DNA of 64,000 bases, from the NCBI GenBank assembly GCA_004020875.1, contig SAPZ01000002.1, positions 487,226-551,225 of the forward strand, in the 5' to 3' direction. Origin of the DNA: Mesorhizobium sp. GTDB lineage: Bacteria > Pseudomonadota > Alphaproteobacteria > Rhizobiales > Rhizobiaceae. The notes under the pieces were generated by a model that searched no databases, had not been told where the DNA came from, and saw only the letters and a program-made list of their open reading frames with translations. The translations under genes and the position numbers were made by a program. Below are positions 1 through 9,609 of the stretch, one piece after another. Numbering within the stretch: the first letter of the stretch is position 1; the number at the start of each line of letters is the position of its first letter.

Positions 1-163
1 TCGCGACGCTCATCACGCCTATGGCTACGACACCGCTGTACTGGACCATCGCATCGCGCAGGGCCATGAAGCCTTCCGGCTGCAGTGCCGAAGGCTCGGC
101 CGCCAGCCACAGGATGCTCAGCAGGGCGAGCAGCCCCCAGAATGCGATCTTGATGTGACGCAT
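1..163 (-). CDS. ferric reductase-like transmembrane protein, N-terminal fragment (cut by window edge)
   Basis: Only the first 54 codons are present; the gene runs off the left edge. The ATG at 163 opens a peptide starting MRHIKIAFWGLLALLS, which forms a hydrophobic membrane segment. It is followed by a short loop and a run reading ALRDAMVQYSGVVAIGVMS, the start of a second segment. From memory this N-terminus resembles rhizobial proteins annotated as ferric reductase-like transmembrane/FAD-binding oxidoreductases, which move electrons across the inner membrane through haem and flavin. The haem ligands and flavin domain would lie outside the window, so the family call rests on the N-terminus alone. 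Confidence 0.55.
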   Translation of the reverse strand, partial: MRHIKIAFWGLLALLSILWLAAEPSALQPEGFMALRDAMVQYSGVVAIGVMSVA

Positions 164-533
164 GGTCTTCCCTGCACGGTCAGGCCTTGTATCCAGCGCA
201 GCGCAGCGCGGACGTCATTGACATCGATCAAGCGCCGCCAAGATTTGTGCCGCGGCGCTCCGCGATTTGAGGCGAGCAGAACGGAGGCGGCCACCCTGGC
301 GCCAGATCGCACCGCGGGCAGGCTCGGCATGGTCGAGCACCACGAAATGGTGACGATCATGATCGCGCTGGACAGCACACCAACGAGCATCCTGGCGTTC
401 AGCGCGCCTTCGTCAACCGAAAGGCCGCTGGCCTGACCGCGACAGTCATCGCCAGCGCGGCCAGCGGCATCGTATAGGACGTCGCCGACCGGGGCGTAAC
501 CAATCATTCAAGCCCCTAGTCTAGGCGCATCGT
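164..533. other. 370-bp stretch with no recognisable gene
   Basis: The stretch lies between two minus-strand genes. Open frames exist on both strands, but none has recognisable motifs. The minus-strand frame contains a short hydrophobic run around 330-390, which could be debris of a small membrane protein. I cannot support a gene here. Confidence 0.4.
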
Positions 534-1157
534 TCAAAACATGATTGGGGACCGGGCACCGTTTCTGGCGTCGAATGTGTCGATGGCCTTGCGAACCGCC
601 CCGCAGAATCTTTCCAGAAGGTCCAGCTCGTTCCCCAGCCGGCGGCGCAGCGAGAAGGGCACTTCCAGCTGCGCGCCTTTCCCCGTCAATCCGCGATTGA
701 CGATGTTCGAATCCTGGATGCCCGGAAAGGGGTGATTGTCCTTTTGCGTCTGGAAGTCGGCCTCATGCAGACACCAGGCTATTTCCGAAACCAACGCGGC
801 GTCCTTGCCGCCCAGATAAACCGTCGAGAGATCGTCGCGATCCTGGCGACCGTGGACGGCGACAACGGTGGACTTCGTCCGCAACAGGTCCAGCGCGGTT
901 GCCTCGTCGAAGTTCCTGGACGTTATGTGCAGCTCCCGGTTGCTTTCCGGCATCAACCCTTCAAAGCAATACATATCGAGATCGCAGCCTGCTATCGTCT
1001 CGGTGATCAGGGAGGTGCGGGGCTCTATCTTGCCGCCATGCGGGGCCATGACGATCGCACCGCCGGTTCGCGCTCCGCGCCGGACGACGATGCGATAATC
1101 TATGTTCTCGATCTTGACGGCTTTCAGCGCCGCGAAATTGGGAAACTCGTTGTCCAT
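534..1157 (-). CDS. DUF867 / poly-gamma-glutamate hydrolase family protein
   Basis: A 207-residue protein of the family that includes YjqB and the phage poly-gamma-glutamate hydrolases (zinc-dependent, carboxypeptidase-like fold). Near residues 38-45 is APHGGKIEP, and later AVHGRQD followed by a YLGGKD segment. These match the conserved His/Glu and AxHG-type zinc-site motifs of the family. Members hydrolyse gamma-glutamyl polymers, but the physiological substrate in rhizobia is unknown. The ATG at 1157 lies 9 bases after the stop of the acyl-CoA synthetase gene on the same strand, so the two are probably co-transcribed. There is no signal peptide, so a cytoplasmic location is expected. Confidence 0.8.
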   Translation of the reverse strand: MDNEFPNFAALKAVKIENIDYRIVVRRGARTGGAIVMAPHGGKIEPRTSLITETIAGCDLDMYCFEGLMPESNRELHITSRNFDEATALDLLRTKSTVVAVHGRQDRDDLSTVYLGGKDAALVSEIAWCLHEADFQTQKDNHPFPGIQDSNIVNRGLTGKGAQLEVPFSLRRRLGNELDLLERFCGAVRKAIDTFDARNGARSPIMF

Positions 1158-1166
1158 AAAGCCGTT

Positions 1167-2933
1167 TCACGCCGTCTTCTGCGCCACCAACCCTAACTCC
1201 TGCACCATCGCCTCGCGCATCAGGAATTTCTGCGGCTTGCCGGTCACCGTCATCGGCAGTTCGGTGCGGAAGCGGATGTGGCGCGGCACCTTGTAGTGCG
1301 CGATCTGGCCGGCGCAGAAGGCCTTGATTTCCTCGACGGTCGCGATCTGGCCGGGCTTCAGCACGATCCAGGCGCAGAGTTCCTCGCCATATTTGTCGTC
1401 CGGGATACCGAAGACCTGCACTTCCTTGATTTTCGGATGGCGATAGAGGAACTCCTCGACCTCGCGCGGATAGACATTCTCGCCGCCGCGGATGACCATG
1501 TCCTTCACCCGGCCGACGATGTTGCAATAGCCTTCGGCGTCGATGGTGGCGAGGTCGCCGGTGTGCATCCAGCCATCGCCGTCGATCGCCTCGCGGGTTT
1601 TTTCGGCGTCGTCCCAATAACCCTTCATCACCGAATAGCCGCGCGTGCAGAGCTCGCCAGGTTCCCCGACCGCGACTGTTGTACCATCGGCACCGATCGC
1701 CTTCACCTCGACATGCGGGTGGACGCGGCCGACCGTGGAGACACGCTTTTCCAGCGGGTCGTTCACGCTGCTTTGGAACGAAACCGGGCTGGTCTCGGTC
1801 ATGCCATAGGCGATGGTCACCTCAGACATGTGCATGAGCGACACCACCTTCTTCATCACCTCGATCGGGCATGGCGAGCCGGCCATGATTCCGGTGCGCA
1901 GGCTGGAGAGGTCGAAGCCAGCAAAATCCGCATGGTCGAGCATGGCGACGAACATGGTCGGCACGCCATAGATGCCCGTGCAGCGCTCCTGCGCGACCGC
2001 CTTCAGGGTCGCGCCGGCATCGAAGCCCTCGCCCGGGAAAACCATGGTCGCGCCCTTCGACACGCAGCCCATCGTACCCATCGACATGCCGAAGCAATGG
2101 TAGAGCGGCACCGGGATGCAGAGCCGGTCATCGACGGTGAGTTTTATGGCCGAGGTGACGAAATTGCCGTTGTTGACGATGTTAGCGTGGGTCAGCGTCG
2201 CGCCCTTCGGCGCCCCGGTCGTGCCGGAGGTGAACTGGATGTTGATGGCATCTGCGGGCTTCAGGCTCTCCGAGATGCGGTCGAGACTGTCGTGCTCGTC
2301 GCGGCCGGCCATGGCCAGGACATCTCCGAAGTTGAACATGCCGGGCGAGTTGTCGTCGCCCATGCGAATGACGGTCTTCAGCGCCGGCAGCTTTTTTGCT
2401 TTGAGCTTGCCGGGCTCCGCCCTAGCGATCTCCGGGGCGAGCGTTTCGATCATGCCGAGATAGTCGGACGTCTTGAACTGGGCAGCCGTGACCAGCGCCT
2501 TGCAGCCGACCTTGTTAATCGCATATTCCAGCTCGGTCAGCCGATAGGCGGGGTTGATGTTGACCAGGATAAGGCCGATGCGCGCGGTGGCGTACTGCGT
2601 CACCAGCCATTCCCAGCGGTTCGGCGACCAGATGCCGACGCGGTCGCCCTTTTCCAGGCCGAGAGCCAGGAAACCGGCGGCTAGGGCGTCGACCGCATCC
2701 GAGAGCTCGCTCCAGGTGAAGCGCTTGTCCTGACCAACGAAGACGGCGGCGTCGAGCGTGGCGTATTTGCTCACCGTATCGGAGAACAGCTCCGGAATGG
2801 TCTTGTCGAGCAAAGGCACCGAGCGATCGCCCGAGACATGCGCCCTGCCGCCGGCCGGAGCAACGAAGGCGTGGCCGGCGCCGCGCGCACGCAGACTGCT
2901 GGCGTTCATGAGCTCGTCGAGTTTGATCGCCAT
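1167..2933 (-). CDS. AMP-forming acyl-CoA synthetase (FadD-like)
   Basis: A 588-residue member of the ANL superfamily, which activates a carboxylic acid with ATP and transfers it to CoA. The P-loop-like motif [10 protein letters not shown] lies near residue 233 and the GWMHTGD motif near 454. [17 protein letters not shown] hinge and a C-terminal [11 protein letters not shown] segment carrying the catalytic lysine follow. The sequence resembles the medium-chain/3-methylmercaptopropionyl-CoA ligase branch annotated as fatty-acyl-CoA synthase in rhizobia; the substrate cannot be read from sequence. The ATG at 2933 has a good GGGAGGAAA ribosome-binding site. It lies 71 bases downstream of hisG and is followed by the DUF867 gene. 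Confidence 0.88.
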   Translation of the reverse strand: MAIKLDELMNASSLRARGAGHAFVAPAGGRAHVSGDRSVPLLDKTIPELFSDTVSKYATLDAAVFVGQDKRFTWSELSDAVDALAAGFLALGLEKGDRVGIWSPNRWEWLVTQYATARIGLILVNINPAYRLTELEYAINKVGCKALVTAAQFKTSDYLGMIETLAPEIARAEPGKLKAKKLPALKTVIRMGDDNSPGMFNFGDVLAMAGRDEHDSLDRISESLKPADAINIQFTSGTTGAPKGATLTHANIVNNGNFVTSAIKLTVDDRLCIPVPLYHCFGMSMGTMGCVSKGATMVFPGEGFDAGATLKAVAQERCTGIYGVPTMFVAMLDHADFAGFDLSSLRTGIMAGSPCPIEVMKKVVSLMHMSEVTIAYGMTETSPVSFQSSVNDPLEKRVSTVGRVHPHVEVKAIGADGTTVAVGEPGELCTRGYSVMKGYWDDAEKTREAIDGDGWMHTGDLATIDAEGYCNIVGRVKDMVIRGGENVYPREVEEFLYRHPKIKEVQVFGIPDDKYGEELCAWIVLKPGQIATVEEIKAFCAGQIAHYKVPRHIRFRTELPMTVTGKPQKFLMREAMVQELGLVAQKTA

Positions 2934-3004
2934 CGCCGTTTCCTCCCGGGAGGATTGAGCCTATCAGCCCGCAGGGATGGTGGAAACCCGCCGAAGGTAG
3001 GGGA

Positions 3005-3703
3005 TCAGGCGACCAGCGCGGCCATCTTCGCGGCAATGTCGCGCAACCGCGCTTCGTCCTCCGCCCCACGAACCTTCTTCGAAGCGACCAGACAGGCCTG
3101 CGACTTGAGGATCACCCCGTCGCCCAGCACCTTCAGGTGGTTGGCGCGCAAGGTAGACCCGGTGGTGGTGATGTCGACAATGACGTCCGCCAGGCCGGCT
3201 GCCGGGGCGCCTTCGGTGGCGCCGAGGCTCTCGACGATGCGGTAGACTTGGATGCCGTGCTTGAGCGAAAAGAACTGCTGCGTCAGCCGCCAGTATTTGG
3301 TGGCGATCCGCAGCCGCCTGCCGTGGCGCTGGCGGAAATCGGCGGCGACATCGTCAAGATCGGCCATATTGTCGACATCGAGCCAGATATCCGGAACCGC
3401 GACGACGACATCGGCATGGCCGAAGCCGAGGCGGGCGACGATCTCGGCGCGCGCCTCCCAATCGGCCAGGTTCTCGCGCAGCAGATCCTCGCCGGTGATG
3501 CCGAGATCAATAGCGCCCTGCCCGATCTCGCCGGCAATTTCTGACGCAGACAGGAAGGCCACTTCGACATTGTCGAGGCCATCGATGCGGGCGCGGTATT
3601 TGCGGTCGTCCTCCGGCAAGGTGACGGCCAGGCCGGCCTTGGCCAGCACTTCGAGAGACTGTTCCTTGAGACGGCCCTTCGACGGGATCGCCAGCGTGAT
3701 CAT
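3005..3703 (-). CDS. hisG: ATP phosphoribosyltransferase, catalytic subunit (short form)
   Basis: A 232-residue short-form HisG that joins ATP and PRPP in the first step of histidine synthesis. It begins [16 protein letters not shown], the typical N-terminus. It carries a [10 protein letters not shown] segment and the PRPP-binding region [13 protein letters not shown] near residues 175-187. Short HisG lacks the C-terminal regulatory domain and needs HisZ, and hisZ is immediately upstream with a 4-base overlap (3700-3703), which supports a fixed-ratio complex. A length of about 230 is normal for the hetero-octameric form. Confidence 0.95.
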   Translation of the reverse strand: MITLAIPSKGRLKEQSLEVLAKAGLAVTLPEDDRKYRARIDGLDNVEVAFLSASEIAGEIGQGAIDLGITGEDLLRENLADWEARAEIVARLGFGHADVVVAVPDIWLDVDNMADLDDVAADFRQRHGRRLRIATKYWRLTQQFFSLKHGIQVYRIVESLGATEGAPAAGLADVIVDITTTGSTLRANHLKVLGDGVILKSQACLVASKKVRGAEDEARLRDIAAKMAALVA

Positions 3704-4818
3704 TGCGCCGCCTCCCGCAAAGCTTCGATCCTGTCGAGCCAGACCGAGAAGCCGACGCCAGGGATCGGCTTCTTGGCGCCAAGCAGTGTGAGCAGCCGGT
3801 CGTAGCGGCCCCCGCCGACAAGCGGGCGATCGCCTCCGTGGACAGCGATCTCGAAGACGAGGCCGGTATAATAGTCGAGCGGACGGCCGAAGGCGGCGTC
3901 GTAACGGATCTGCGCCGAGGACAGGCCATGCGCCTCGATCGCTTTGGCGCGGGCAGCGAAATTTTCCAGCGCCGGTCCCAGCGACAGGCCGGCATCGGCG
4001 GCGAATTTTTCCAGCGCCGCGGTCGCATCGCTGAGCGCGACGTCGATATCGAGGAAACCCTTCAGGGCCGAGAAGGCGTCATCGGAGAGCCGCACGCTGC
4101 GCAACTGTGCTTTCTCGATCAGCCTGCGCGCAATGTCGGCCGGCGAGCGCCCGCCGGAAGCCGACAGCCCTGCCTCCTCCATGCCTTCAGCAATGTGCGC
4201 GGCGAGGCCTTCCGCATCACCGTCGAGCACCAGCAAGGCGACGGGACCGGACAGCTGGCTGTTGCGCGGCGGGTTGGCGAGATCGGCAAGGGCTGCTTCT
4301 AGCATCGGCGCCGAGCCAAAGGCGCGGGCAAGGCGCATGCGCCAGCCGCGCGGCAGGCCAAGCGCCGCCAGAACGGCCTCGAACAAAGTCTGGTCGCCAA
4401 GCGTGATGGCGAGGCGCTGTCCAGGCAGCACCAGCGAGAGCAGCGCATGCGCGTCGGCCAGCGAGCGGGCATCGGCGGCGGCGATATCACTGTCACCGAG
4501 ATCCTCGATGCCGGCCTGGAAGAACTCGTTGCCGCCGTCACGGCGCTGGCGAAACACCTCGCCGAGATACGAGTAGCGGCGCGGCGTGCCGGCCTGGCTG
4601 GCGATATGGTCGAGGCAGACCGGAATGGTGAATTCGGGCCTGAGGCACAGCGTCTTGCCGCTCTCGCTCTCGGTCAGGAAGATGCGCCGACGCAGATCTT
4701 CGCCGGCCATGTCGAGGAACGGATCGGCGGGCTGCAGCACGGCGACCTCGACGGCGTGCGTGTCGCGGGTGGCGAAGAGTTTCGCGATGTCGGCGGCGAT
4801 GGCGGGGCGTGAGGTCAT
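3700..4818 (-). CDS. hisZ: ATP phosphoribosyltransferase, regulatory subunit
   Basis: A 372-residue HisZ, a catalytically dead paralogue of histidyl-tRNA synthetase that activates short-form HisG and gives it histidine feedback control. The class II synthetase core is visible, with [17 protein letters not shown] near residues 54-70, [12 protein letters not shown] near 84-95, and a C-terminal [15 protein letters not shown] segment. Position (between hisS and hisG, overlapping hisG by 4 bases) and length fit HisZ rather than a second HisS. Confidence 0.93.
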   Translation of the reverse strand: MTSRPAIAADIAKLFATRDTHAVEVAVLQPADPFLDMAGEDLRRRIFLTESESGKTLCLRPEFTIPVCLDHIASQAGTPRRYSYLGEVFRQRRDGGNEFFQAGIEDLGDSDIAAADARSLADAHALLSLVLPGQRLAITLGDQTLFEAVLAALGLPRGWRMRLARAFGSAPMLEAALADLANPPRNSQLSGPVALLVLDGDAEGLAAHIAEGMEEAGLSASGGRSPADIARRLIEKAQLRSVRLSDDAFSALKGFLDIDVALSDATAALEKFAADAGLSLGPALENFAARAKAIEAHGLSSAQIRYDAAFGRPLDYYTGLVFEIAVHGGDRPLVGGGRYDRLLTLLGAKKPIPGVGFSVWLDRIEALREAAQ

Positions 4819-4837
4819 GGATAAGTTGGGCGCGAGG

Positions 4838-4995
4838 CCCCCCTCTCTGTCCTGCCGGACATCTCCCCCTCAAGGGGGGAGATCGGCAGTTCGGGCGCCG
4901 CGCCTCCTCCTGCAACGGCGAAAATTGGCGAAAGCATGCGCGACATCCAATCTCCCCCCTTGAGGGGGAGATGGCCGGCAGGCCAGAGAGGGGGG
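4838..4995. repeat. palindromic intergenic element, 49-bp arms, between hisZ and hisS
   Basis: The arms 4838-4886 and 4947-4995 are inverted copies with about 3 mismatches in 49. They flank a 60-base centre. Each arm also contains a smaller palindrome, ATCTCCCCCTCAAGGGGGGA. The element starts 1 base after the hisS stop codon and ends 20 bases before hisZ. It has the form of the mosaic repeats common between genes in Mesorhizobium. In RNA it would make a very stable hairpin between hisS and hisZ. Confidence 0.85.
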
Positions 4996-4996
4996 C

Positions 4997-6502
4997 TCAA
5001 GCGCCACCCTTCGCGCGGTCAGCGGCGTGCGCCGCCAGGATCTTCTTCACCTCGCCAACCAGATCGCCTTCGGCCACCGTCACCTGCGCCGGCCGCGCGG
5101 CGCGCCATTCGGCGTTGTCGGTGATTTCCGCCGAAAGGCGCGCGCCCTCGATCAGGTCCTTGATCTGCACCTCGCCCTTGGCGCGCTCGTCGCCGCCCTG
5201 GATGATGGCGACCGGGCTGCCGCGGCGGTCGGCATATTTGAGCTGCGCCTTCATGCCGGCGCCCCCGAGATACATTTCGGAGCGGATGCCGGCGGCGCGC
5301 AGGTCGGCGACCATCTTCTGGTAACGGCCGAGGCTTTCGGTGTCCTTGTCCATAACCAGCACGACGACCGGGGCGATGACATCGGAGGTGTCGAGCTTGC
5401 CGAGGTTCTTCAGCGCCGTCATCAACCGAGAGACGCCGATCGAAAAACCGGTCGCCGGCACCGGTTCGCCGCGGAAACGCGAGACCAGCCCGTCATAGCG
5501 CCCGCCGCCGCCGACCGAGCCGAAACGCACGATCTGGCCTTCATCATTGGGGATCTCGGCCAGCAACTCCGCCTCGAAGACCGGGCCGGTGTAGTATTCC
5601 AGGCCGCGCACGACGGAGCGATCCATCAGGACCCGGTCTTCGCCATAGCCTGCCGCCCTTACCAAAGCCTCGATCGTTGCCAGTTCGCCGACACCTTCTT
5701 GATATAGGGCGTTGGTGCCGACGCCGGCATCCTGACCGGCCTGTACATTTCTTGCCGTTGCGAGCAAAACCGCTTCGGCCTGCGCATCATTCAATCCGGC
5801 GCCCTTGGCGAAGTCGCCCTCGCCTTCCTTGCCGCCGTCCCAGCGTCCGGGACCAAGCAGGAGCCTGACGCCTTCCGGCCCGAGCTTATCGAGCTTGTCG
5901 ATGGCGCGCAGCACCGTCAGCCGGCGGCCAGCATTGTCGTCGCCGCCGAGGCCGATGGCCTCCAGCACGCCGTCGAGCACTTTGCGGTTGTTGACGCGGA
6001 TGACATAGTCGCCGCGCTTGATGCCGAGCGCTTCCATGACGTCGGCCATCATCATCGCCATTTCGGCGTCGGCGGCAACGCCCGGCGTGCCAATCGTGTC
6101 GGCGTCGAACTGCATGAACTGCCGGAAGCGGCCGGGTCCGGGCTTTTCGTTGCGGAACACCCAGCCGGAGCGATAGCTGCGGTAAGGCTTCGGCAGCTTG
6201 TCAAAGTTTTCCGCGACGAAACGCGCCGTTGGCGCGGTGAGGTCATAGCGCAGCGACAGCCACTGATCGTCGTCGTCCTGGAAGGAGAAGACGCCTTCGT
6301 TCGGCCGGTCCTGGTCAGGCAGGAATTTGCCCAGAGCATCGGTGTATTCGATCAGCGGCTGGTCGACCGGCTCGAAGCCGTAGAGCTCATAGACCGAGCG
6401 GATGGTCGCCATCATCTTCTCGACGGCGCGGATGTCCTCGGCGCTGCGGTCGGCAAAACCGCGCGGCAGCCGCGCTTTCGTCTTTTCGGATTTGTCGGCC
6501 AT
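4997..6502 (-). CDS. hisS: histidyl-tRNA synthetase
   Basis: A class II aminoacyl-tRNA synthetase that charges tRNA-His. From the ATG at 6502 it has 501 residues and begins [19 protein letters not shown]. An ATG 57 bases upstream is in frame but adds an atypical leader, so I prefer 6502. Motif 2 reads [19 protein letters not shown], the histidine-specific segment contains [14 protein letters not shown], and motif 3 contains [10 protein letters not shown]-terminal anticodon-binding domain follows. HisS from alphaproteobacteria uses a divergent tRNA identity (see the tRNA-His entry). It heads a minus-strand run hisS-hisZ-hisG. Confidence 0.95.
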   Translation of the reverse strand: MADKSEKTKARLPRGFADRSAEDIRAVEKMMATIRSVYELYGFEPVDQPLIEYTDALGKFLPDQDRPNEGVFSFQDDDDQWLSLRYDLTAPTARFVAENFDKLPKPYRSYRSGWVFRNEKPGPGRFRQFMQFDADTIGTPGVAADAEMAMMMADVMEALGIKRGDYVIRVNNRKVLDGVLEAIGLGGDDNAGRRLTVLRAIDKLDKLGPEGVRLLLGPGRWDGGKEGEGDFAKGAGLNDAQAEAVLLATARNVQAGQDAGVGTNALYQEGVGELATIEALVRAAGYGEDRVLMDRSVVRGLEYYTGPVFEAELLAEIPNDEGQIVRFGSVGGGGRYDGLVSRFRGEPVPATGFSIGVSRLMTALKNLGKLDTSDVIAPVVVLVMDKDTESLGRYQKMVADLRAAGIRSEMYLGGAGMKAQLKYADRRGSPVAIIQGGDERAKGEVQIKDLIEGARLSAEITDNAEWRAARPAQVTVAEGDLVGEVKKILAAHAADRAKGGA

Positions 6503-6968
6503 GGGATGAGTACTCGGTGTTTCGTGGCACGCCATGGGTAGGAAATTTCCTACTTTCAAGGCGCGCGTGTCCTAACCGATGCCGATTGGTGCGGCAAGGG
6601 TTTGCAGCCTAACTCGCGATCGCCGCACCGCCCCTTATCCGCCTGCCGGCACCTTCTCCCCGTGTAGCGACGGGGAGAAGGAGGAAGTTTCGGCGCAGGC
6701 GCTACAGCTCAACGTTGGCGTCTGGCGAAACCCGCGGCGGCAGCGTCCTTCTCCCCGTGACTATATGGGGAGAAGCGCCCGGCAGGGCCTTGAGGGGCAG
6801 CGCCGAACGAGCGAAGATTAGCGTCGGTCTTGGTTTCGGTAAATTTGGCGTTCCAGCCCTCCTCTCGAAACAAACCACACCAAAAACGAAACAATTCCGC
6901 CATCGGCGCGGCATGCTGCCGACACAATCGACGACCATAAAGCGCACCGAAACAAGTGGTTCGGGGCC
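6503..6968. other. 466-bp intergenic stretch holding a palindromic mosaic repeat
   Basis: It lies between the divergent hisS start and the small plus-strand gene at 6969. The repeat at 6630-6801 takes up much of it. The remainder should hold the hisS promoter. I see no convincing gene. Confidence 0.5.
6630..6801. repeat. palindromic mosaic repeat with paired CTTCTCCCC hairpins
   Basis: The outer ends are an imperfect inverted pair: CCCCTTATCCGCCTGCCGG at the left, and at the right the complement of a GCCCGGCAGG..TTGAGGGGC run. Each side carries an inner hairpin of the form CTTCTCCCCGT...ACGGGGAGAAG, at 6653-6680 and 6748-6775. This is a different family from the 4838 element. Confidence 0.7.
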
Positions 6969-7205
6969 ATGGCGACGGCTAACGATATTATCGACAGCGG
7001 CAGATCGACCAGGCTGCGGCCTGCCGGCGGCGTTGCGCCCAAGCAGACACAGCAGCCGGCCGGACCGTTCGACGTTCCGCCGCAGAGCAGCAAGTCTACC
7101 GTGGGCGATGCGCTGGTGACAGGCCTGCTGGTTATCTATCCGACTTTCGCGGCTGTGGCTGCGATCATCGCTGGGCTGTTCCTGACCAGCGCCGGCAGCC
7201 TCTGA
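6969..7205 (+). CDS. small membrane protein of unknown function
   Basis: A 78-residue open frame from an ATG at 6969 with a weak GGGG-type ribosome-binding site. The first 45 residues are polar and proline-rich. Residues about 48-74 form one hydrophobic segment (ALVTGLLVIYPTFAAVAAII), so the product is probably a single-pass membrane protein. I do not recognise the family. The secreted-protein gene at 7232 follows after 26 bases. Confidence 0.5.
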   Translation: MATANDIIDSGRSTRLRPAGGVAPKQTQQPAGPFDVPPQSSKSTVGDALVTGLLVIYPTFAAVAAIIAGLFLTSAGSL

Positions 7206-7231
7206 CTTTAACCAATGGTCGGGGGATCATC

Positions 7232-7615
7232 ATGCATCTGCAATGTGCGTGCGCGCTTGCCGGCGCGCTGATGCTTGGCGCCACCGGCATGGCCAACGCC
7301 TGCCAGCCGGGCGATGCGCGCCTTGCCGGCCATTACTACCTGAACGGCGTCATGGAGGTCTGTTCCGAACTGCTGTTGAATAAGGACGGCAGTTTCGAGT
7401 TCGCGCTCGCCTATGGCGCCAATGATCAATACGGCAAGGGATGCTGGGTGCGGAAGGGCTCGACCGTCGAGGTCATCCCGGCCGGCCGCAGTTCCGCCTC
7501 GAGGCATCATACGCCTGACGACCGCGGCTTCAGCGGACTGGTGCTGACGGTGTCTGGCACCAGCCTGGTCTGGAACATCAACGGAAGCGGCCACGAGGGC
7601 AGGTTCGAGAAGTAG
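7232..7615 (+). CDS. secreted protein of unknown function
   Basis: A 127-residue protein with a plausible signal peptide (a hydrophobic run from residue 5 to 21 ending ...GMANA, cleavage near residue 23). The mature part has cysteines near residues 24, 43 and 70, so a disulphide in the periplasm is possible. It has the short beta-rich look of small periplasmic proteins (segments LAGHYYLNGVMEVCSELLL and FSGLVLTVSGTSLVWNING). No known domain is visible. The GGGGGATC just before the ATG is a reasonable ribosome-binding site. Confidence 0.65.
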   Translation: MHLQCACALAGALMLGATGMANACQPGDARLAGHYYLNGVMEVCSELLLNKDGSFEFALAYGANDQYGKGCWVRKGSTVEVIPAGRSSASRHHTPDDRGFSGLVLTVSGTSLVWNINGSGHEGRFEK

Positions 7616-7658
7616 CGCCTCTGCCCTTTTCCGTATGGGAAAGAAGAAAAAAAGCGCG

Positions 7659-8294
7659 CTATTTCGGCCGCGTCAGCTTCTTGCGTTCCTTCTCCACCTG
7701 CGCCCTGCAATAGCAGCCCTCGAGATGGTCGTTGACCAGGCCCATGGCCTGCATGAAGGCGTAGACCGTCGTGGGGCCGACAAAGCTCCAGCCGCGCTTC
7801 TTCAATTCCTTCGATATCCTGACCGACACGGCCGTCGTCGGATTGGCGCGCAGATGCGCCAGGTCGACGATCTCGGGCCTCTCGTCGGGACCTGGCTCGA
7901 ACTTCCAGAACCATGCGGCAAGCGAGCCGAACTCGTCGACCATCTCGCGGGCGCGTTTGGCGTTGTTGATGGTCGAGACGATCTTGCCGCGATGGCGGAT
8001 GATCCCCGCATTGCCGAGCAGGCGCTCGACATCCGCGTCGGTGAATTCCGCCACCTTGTCGAAGTCGAAGCCAGCGAAGGCTTCGCGGAAATTCTCGCGC
8101 TTGCGCAGTATGGTCAGCCACGACAGGCCCGACTGGAACCCTTCCAGGCAGATCTTCTCGAACAGCCGCCGGTCATCCGTCACCGGGCGGCCCCATTCAT
8201 GATCGTGGTAATGAAGATAGTCCGGCAGATTGCCGTGCCAGAAGCAGCGTGCCTTTCCGTCGGGGCCTTCGAGAATACCGGCATTTTCGGTCAT
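7659..8294 (-). CDS. tag: DNA-3-methyladenine glycosylase I
   Basis: A 211-residue base-excision repair enzyme that removes 3-methyladenine from DNA. Landmarks are ARCFWHGNLPDYLHYHDHEWG (the HDxEWG motif), LFEKICLEGFQSGLSWLTIL (the family core with the catalytic glutamate) and a C-terminal zinc-site segment GLVNDHLEGCYC. An upstream in-frame TTG at 8309 exists, but the ATG at 8294 gives the usual N-terminus and length. It is convergent with the secreted-protein gene. Confidence 0.93.
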   Translation of the reverse strand: MTENAGILEGPDGKARCFWHGNLPDYLHYHDHEWGRPVTDDRRLFEKICLEGFQSGLSWLTILRKRENFREAFAGFDFDKVAEFTDADVERLLGNAGIIRHRGKIVSTINNAKRAREMVDEFGSLAAWFWKFEPGPDERPEIVDLAHLRANPTTAVSVRISKELKKRGWSFVGPTTVYAFMQAMGLVNDHLEGCYCRAQVEKERKKLTRPK

Positions 8295-8506
8295 CGCGTT
8301 CAAATCCAATCGTTAATGCGCTTCAGCGCAGCTTTTACCGCGGCTTTACCAGATTCCTGAACCGGCCGGTAACCACACCAAAAGCTTTACTGACAGTTCC
8401 GCATTTTACGCATTCCGATTCATGTTTTGCTTGCCGCTGCGCGCCAAGGATCGCGAAACCGAAGGGCCCTCTCCGCCCCGGATGAGTTCGATCAAGGTGC
8501 GTTCCG

Positions 8507-9247
8507 ATGAAGACAGCGTTTTGTTCCCTGCTCGGCGCGGCGGTAATCCTTGCCGCCGGCGCCACGACCACCCTTGCCAACGACCGCTACGCCGACATGC
8601 CGCCGGTGATGGTGAGCCCCGACCTTTCGGCGCCCTGGGTGCTGCAGCTTGGCCGTGCACCGGGCATCGTGCGCCCGACCCGCAAGGCGACGCAGCCGCC
8701 GCTGCAGCGCCTGTTCCAAGCGCAACCCGACCGGCAGCGCACGGCGGCCGTGCAGCAGTCGGCCAGGCGCATGGTGATGCGGCCGCAGATCAACCCGATC
8801 TATCTGCCGCAGGAAGTGGCCTATGACGGCCCAGCGAAACCGGGCACCATCGTCATCGATACCCACCAGAACTTCCTCTATCTGGTCGAGAGGAACGGCA
8901 AGGCGCGGCGCTACGGCGTCGGCACCGGCAAGCCCGGCTTCGAATGGTCGGGCACGCACAAAATCACCGACAAGAAGGTGTGGCCGGACTGGCGCCCGCC
9001 GGCGGAGATGATCAAGCGCGAGGCGGCTAAGGGCCGTTACCTGCCGACCTATCTGGCCGGCGGCATCGAGAACCCGCTGGGCGCGCGCGCGCTCTATCTC
9101 GGCACCACCGAATACCGCATCCACGGCACCAACCAGCCCTGGACGATCGGCGGCGCGGTGTCTTCCGGCTGCATCCGCATGCGCAATGAGGACGTCGTCG
9201 ACCTTTATGAACGCGTCAATGTCGGGACCACGGTCGAGGTGATATAG
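8507..9247 (+). CDS. L,D-transpeptidase (YkuD/ErfK family), periplasmic
   Basis: A 246-residue cell-wall enzyme forming 3-3 or peptidoglycan-to-protein crosslinks. It starts with a signal peptide (MKTAFCSLLGAAVILAAG, cleavage after about residue 24). A proline/glutamine-rich stretch follows, and the YkuD domain begins near residue 108 (PGTIVIDTHQNFLYLV). The catalytic signature HGTN...SSGCIRMRN is intact, with His206, Ser220, Cys222 and Arg224. This is one of the many paralogues typical of Rhizobiales, where L,D-transpeptidation dominates polar growth. It stands alone, between tag and the region before folD. Confidence 0.92.
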   Translation: MKTAFCSLLGAAVILAAGATTTLANDRYADMPPVMVSPDLSAPWVLQLGRAPGIVRPTRKATQPPLQRLFQAQPDRQRTAAVQQSARRMVMRPQINPIYLPQEVAYDGPAKPGTIVIDTHQNFLYLVERNGKARRYGVGTGKPGFEWSGTHKITDKKVWPDWRPPAEMIKREAAKGRYLPTYLAGGIENPLGARALYLGTTEYRIHGTNQPWTIGGAVSSGCIRMRNEDVVDLYERVNVGTTVEVI

Positions 9248-9609
9248 TTTCTGCGAACCAGCCGGTTAGGCGGCGCAGCACTTTTAGTCCAGCTGTTGCC
9301 GCCAAGTCATAGTGCGATCCCGTGGGATGTGCTTAAATCGGTGTCGAAGTTTACGGGGGACGGGCCGTGTGGGGATACGGCCGGTCACGAAAGGGCAGCG
9401 CGGGCGACCGCGCTGCCCTTTTCGTTCTTGAGGTTTCTTTGACGCGTGGCGCTGCAAGTCGCCCCGAAAGCAGGCGGATTCGCTTTCGGGGCTGATTTCC
9501 CGGCGCCCCTCTGCTATTGCAGCGCCCAAATCCCGATAGTCACGCAATTCTGGATGCAACGCTGCTTACGCGATTTCCTCGAATTGCCCAGAAGGCAAAG
9601 GTGCCAGCC
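9248..9609. other. 362-bp gap between the L,D-transpeptidase gene and folD, with a hairpin region
   Basis: No gene is recognised. The middle of the gap carries a hairpin (stem GGCCGT/ACGGCC near 9364-9382) and a strong terminator at 9391-9424, which suggests a short transcript. The last ~180 bases before folD show no clear element. Confidence 0.45.
9391..9424 (+). terminator. Rho-independent terminator between the L,D-transpeptidase gene and folD
   Basis: A 13-bp perfect stem, AAGGGCAGCGCGG / CCGCGCTGCCCTT, with a GCGA tetraloop, followed by TTTTCGTTC on the plus strand. It lies about 145 bases after the transpeptidase stop, so it ends either that transcript or a separate small RNA. Confidence 0.75.

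Noticed and set aside
118-507. Overlapping open frames on both strands in the first 500 bases
   Set aside because: No motif, no clear ribosome-binding site, and they overlap the real start at 163. The apparent hydrophobic run is too short to support a gene.
1278-2684. Long plus-strand frame antisense to the acyl-CoA synthetase gene
   Set aside because: The minus strand encodes a complete ANL enzyme with all motifs. The antisense frame is Asp/His/Arg-rich, as expected from high-GC codon bias.
7621-7656. Terminator after the secreted-protein gene (CTTTTCC/GGGAAAG pair)
   Set aside because: The stem is short and AT-rich. On the plus strand it is followed by A's, not T's, and on the minus strand the T's precede the stem.
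9517-9609. Upstream extension of folD
   Set aside because: The extra 31 residues are not family-like. The ATG at 9610 gives the standard length.
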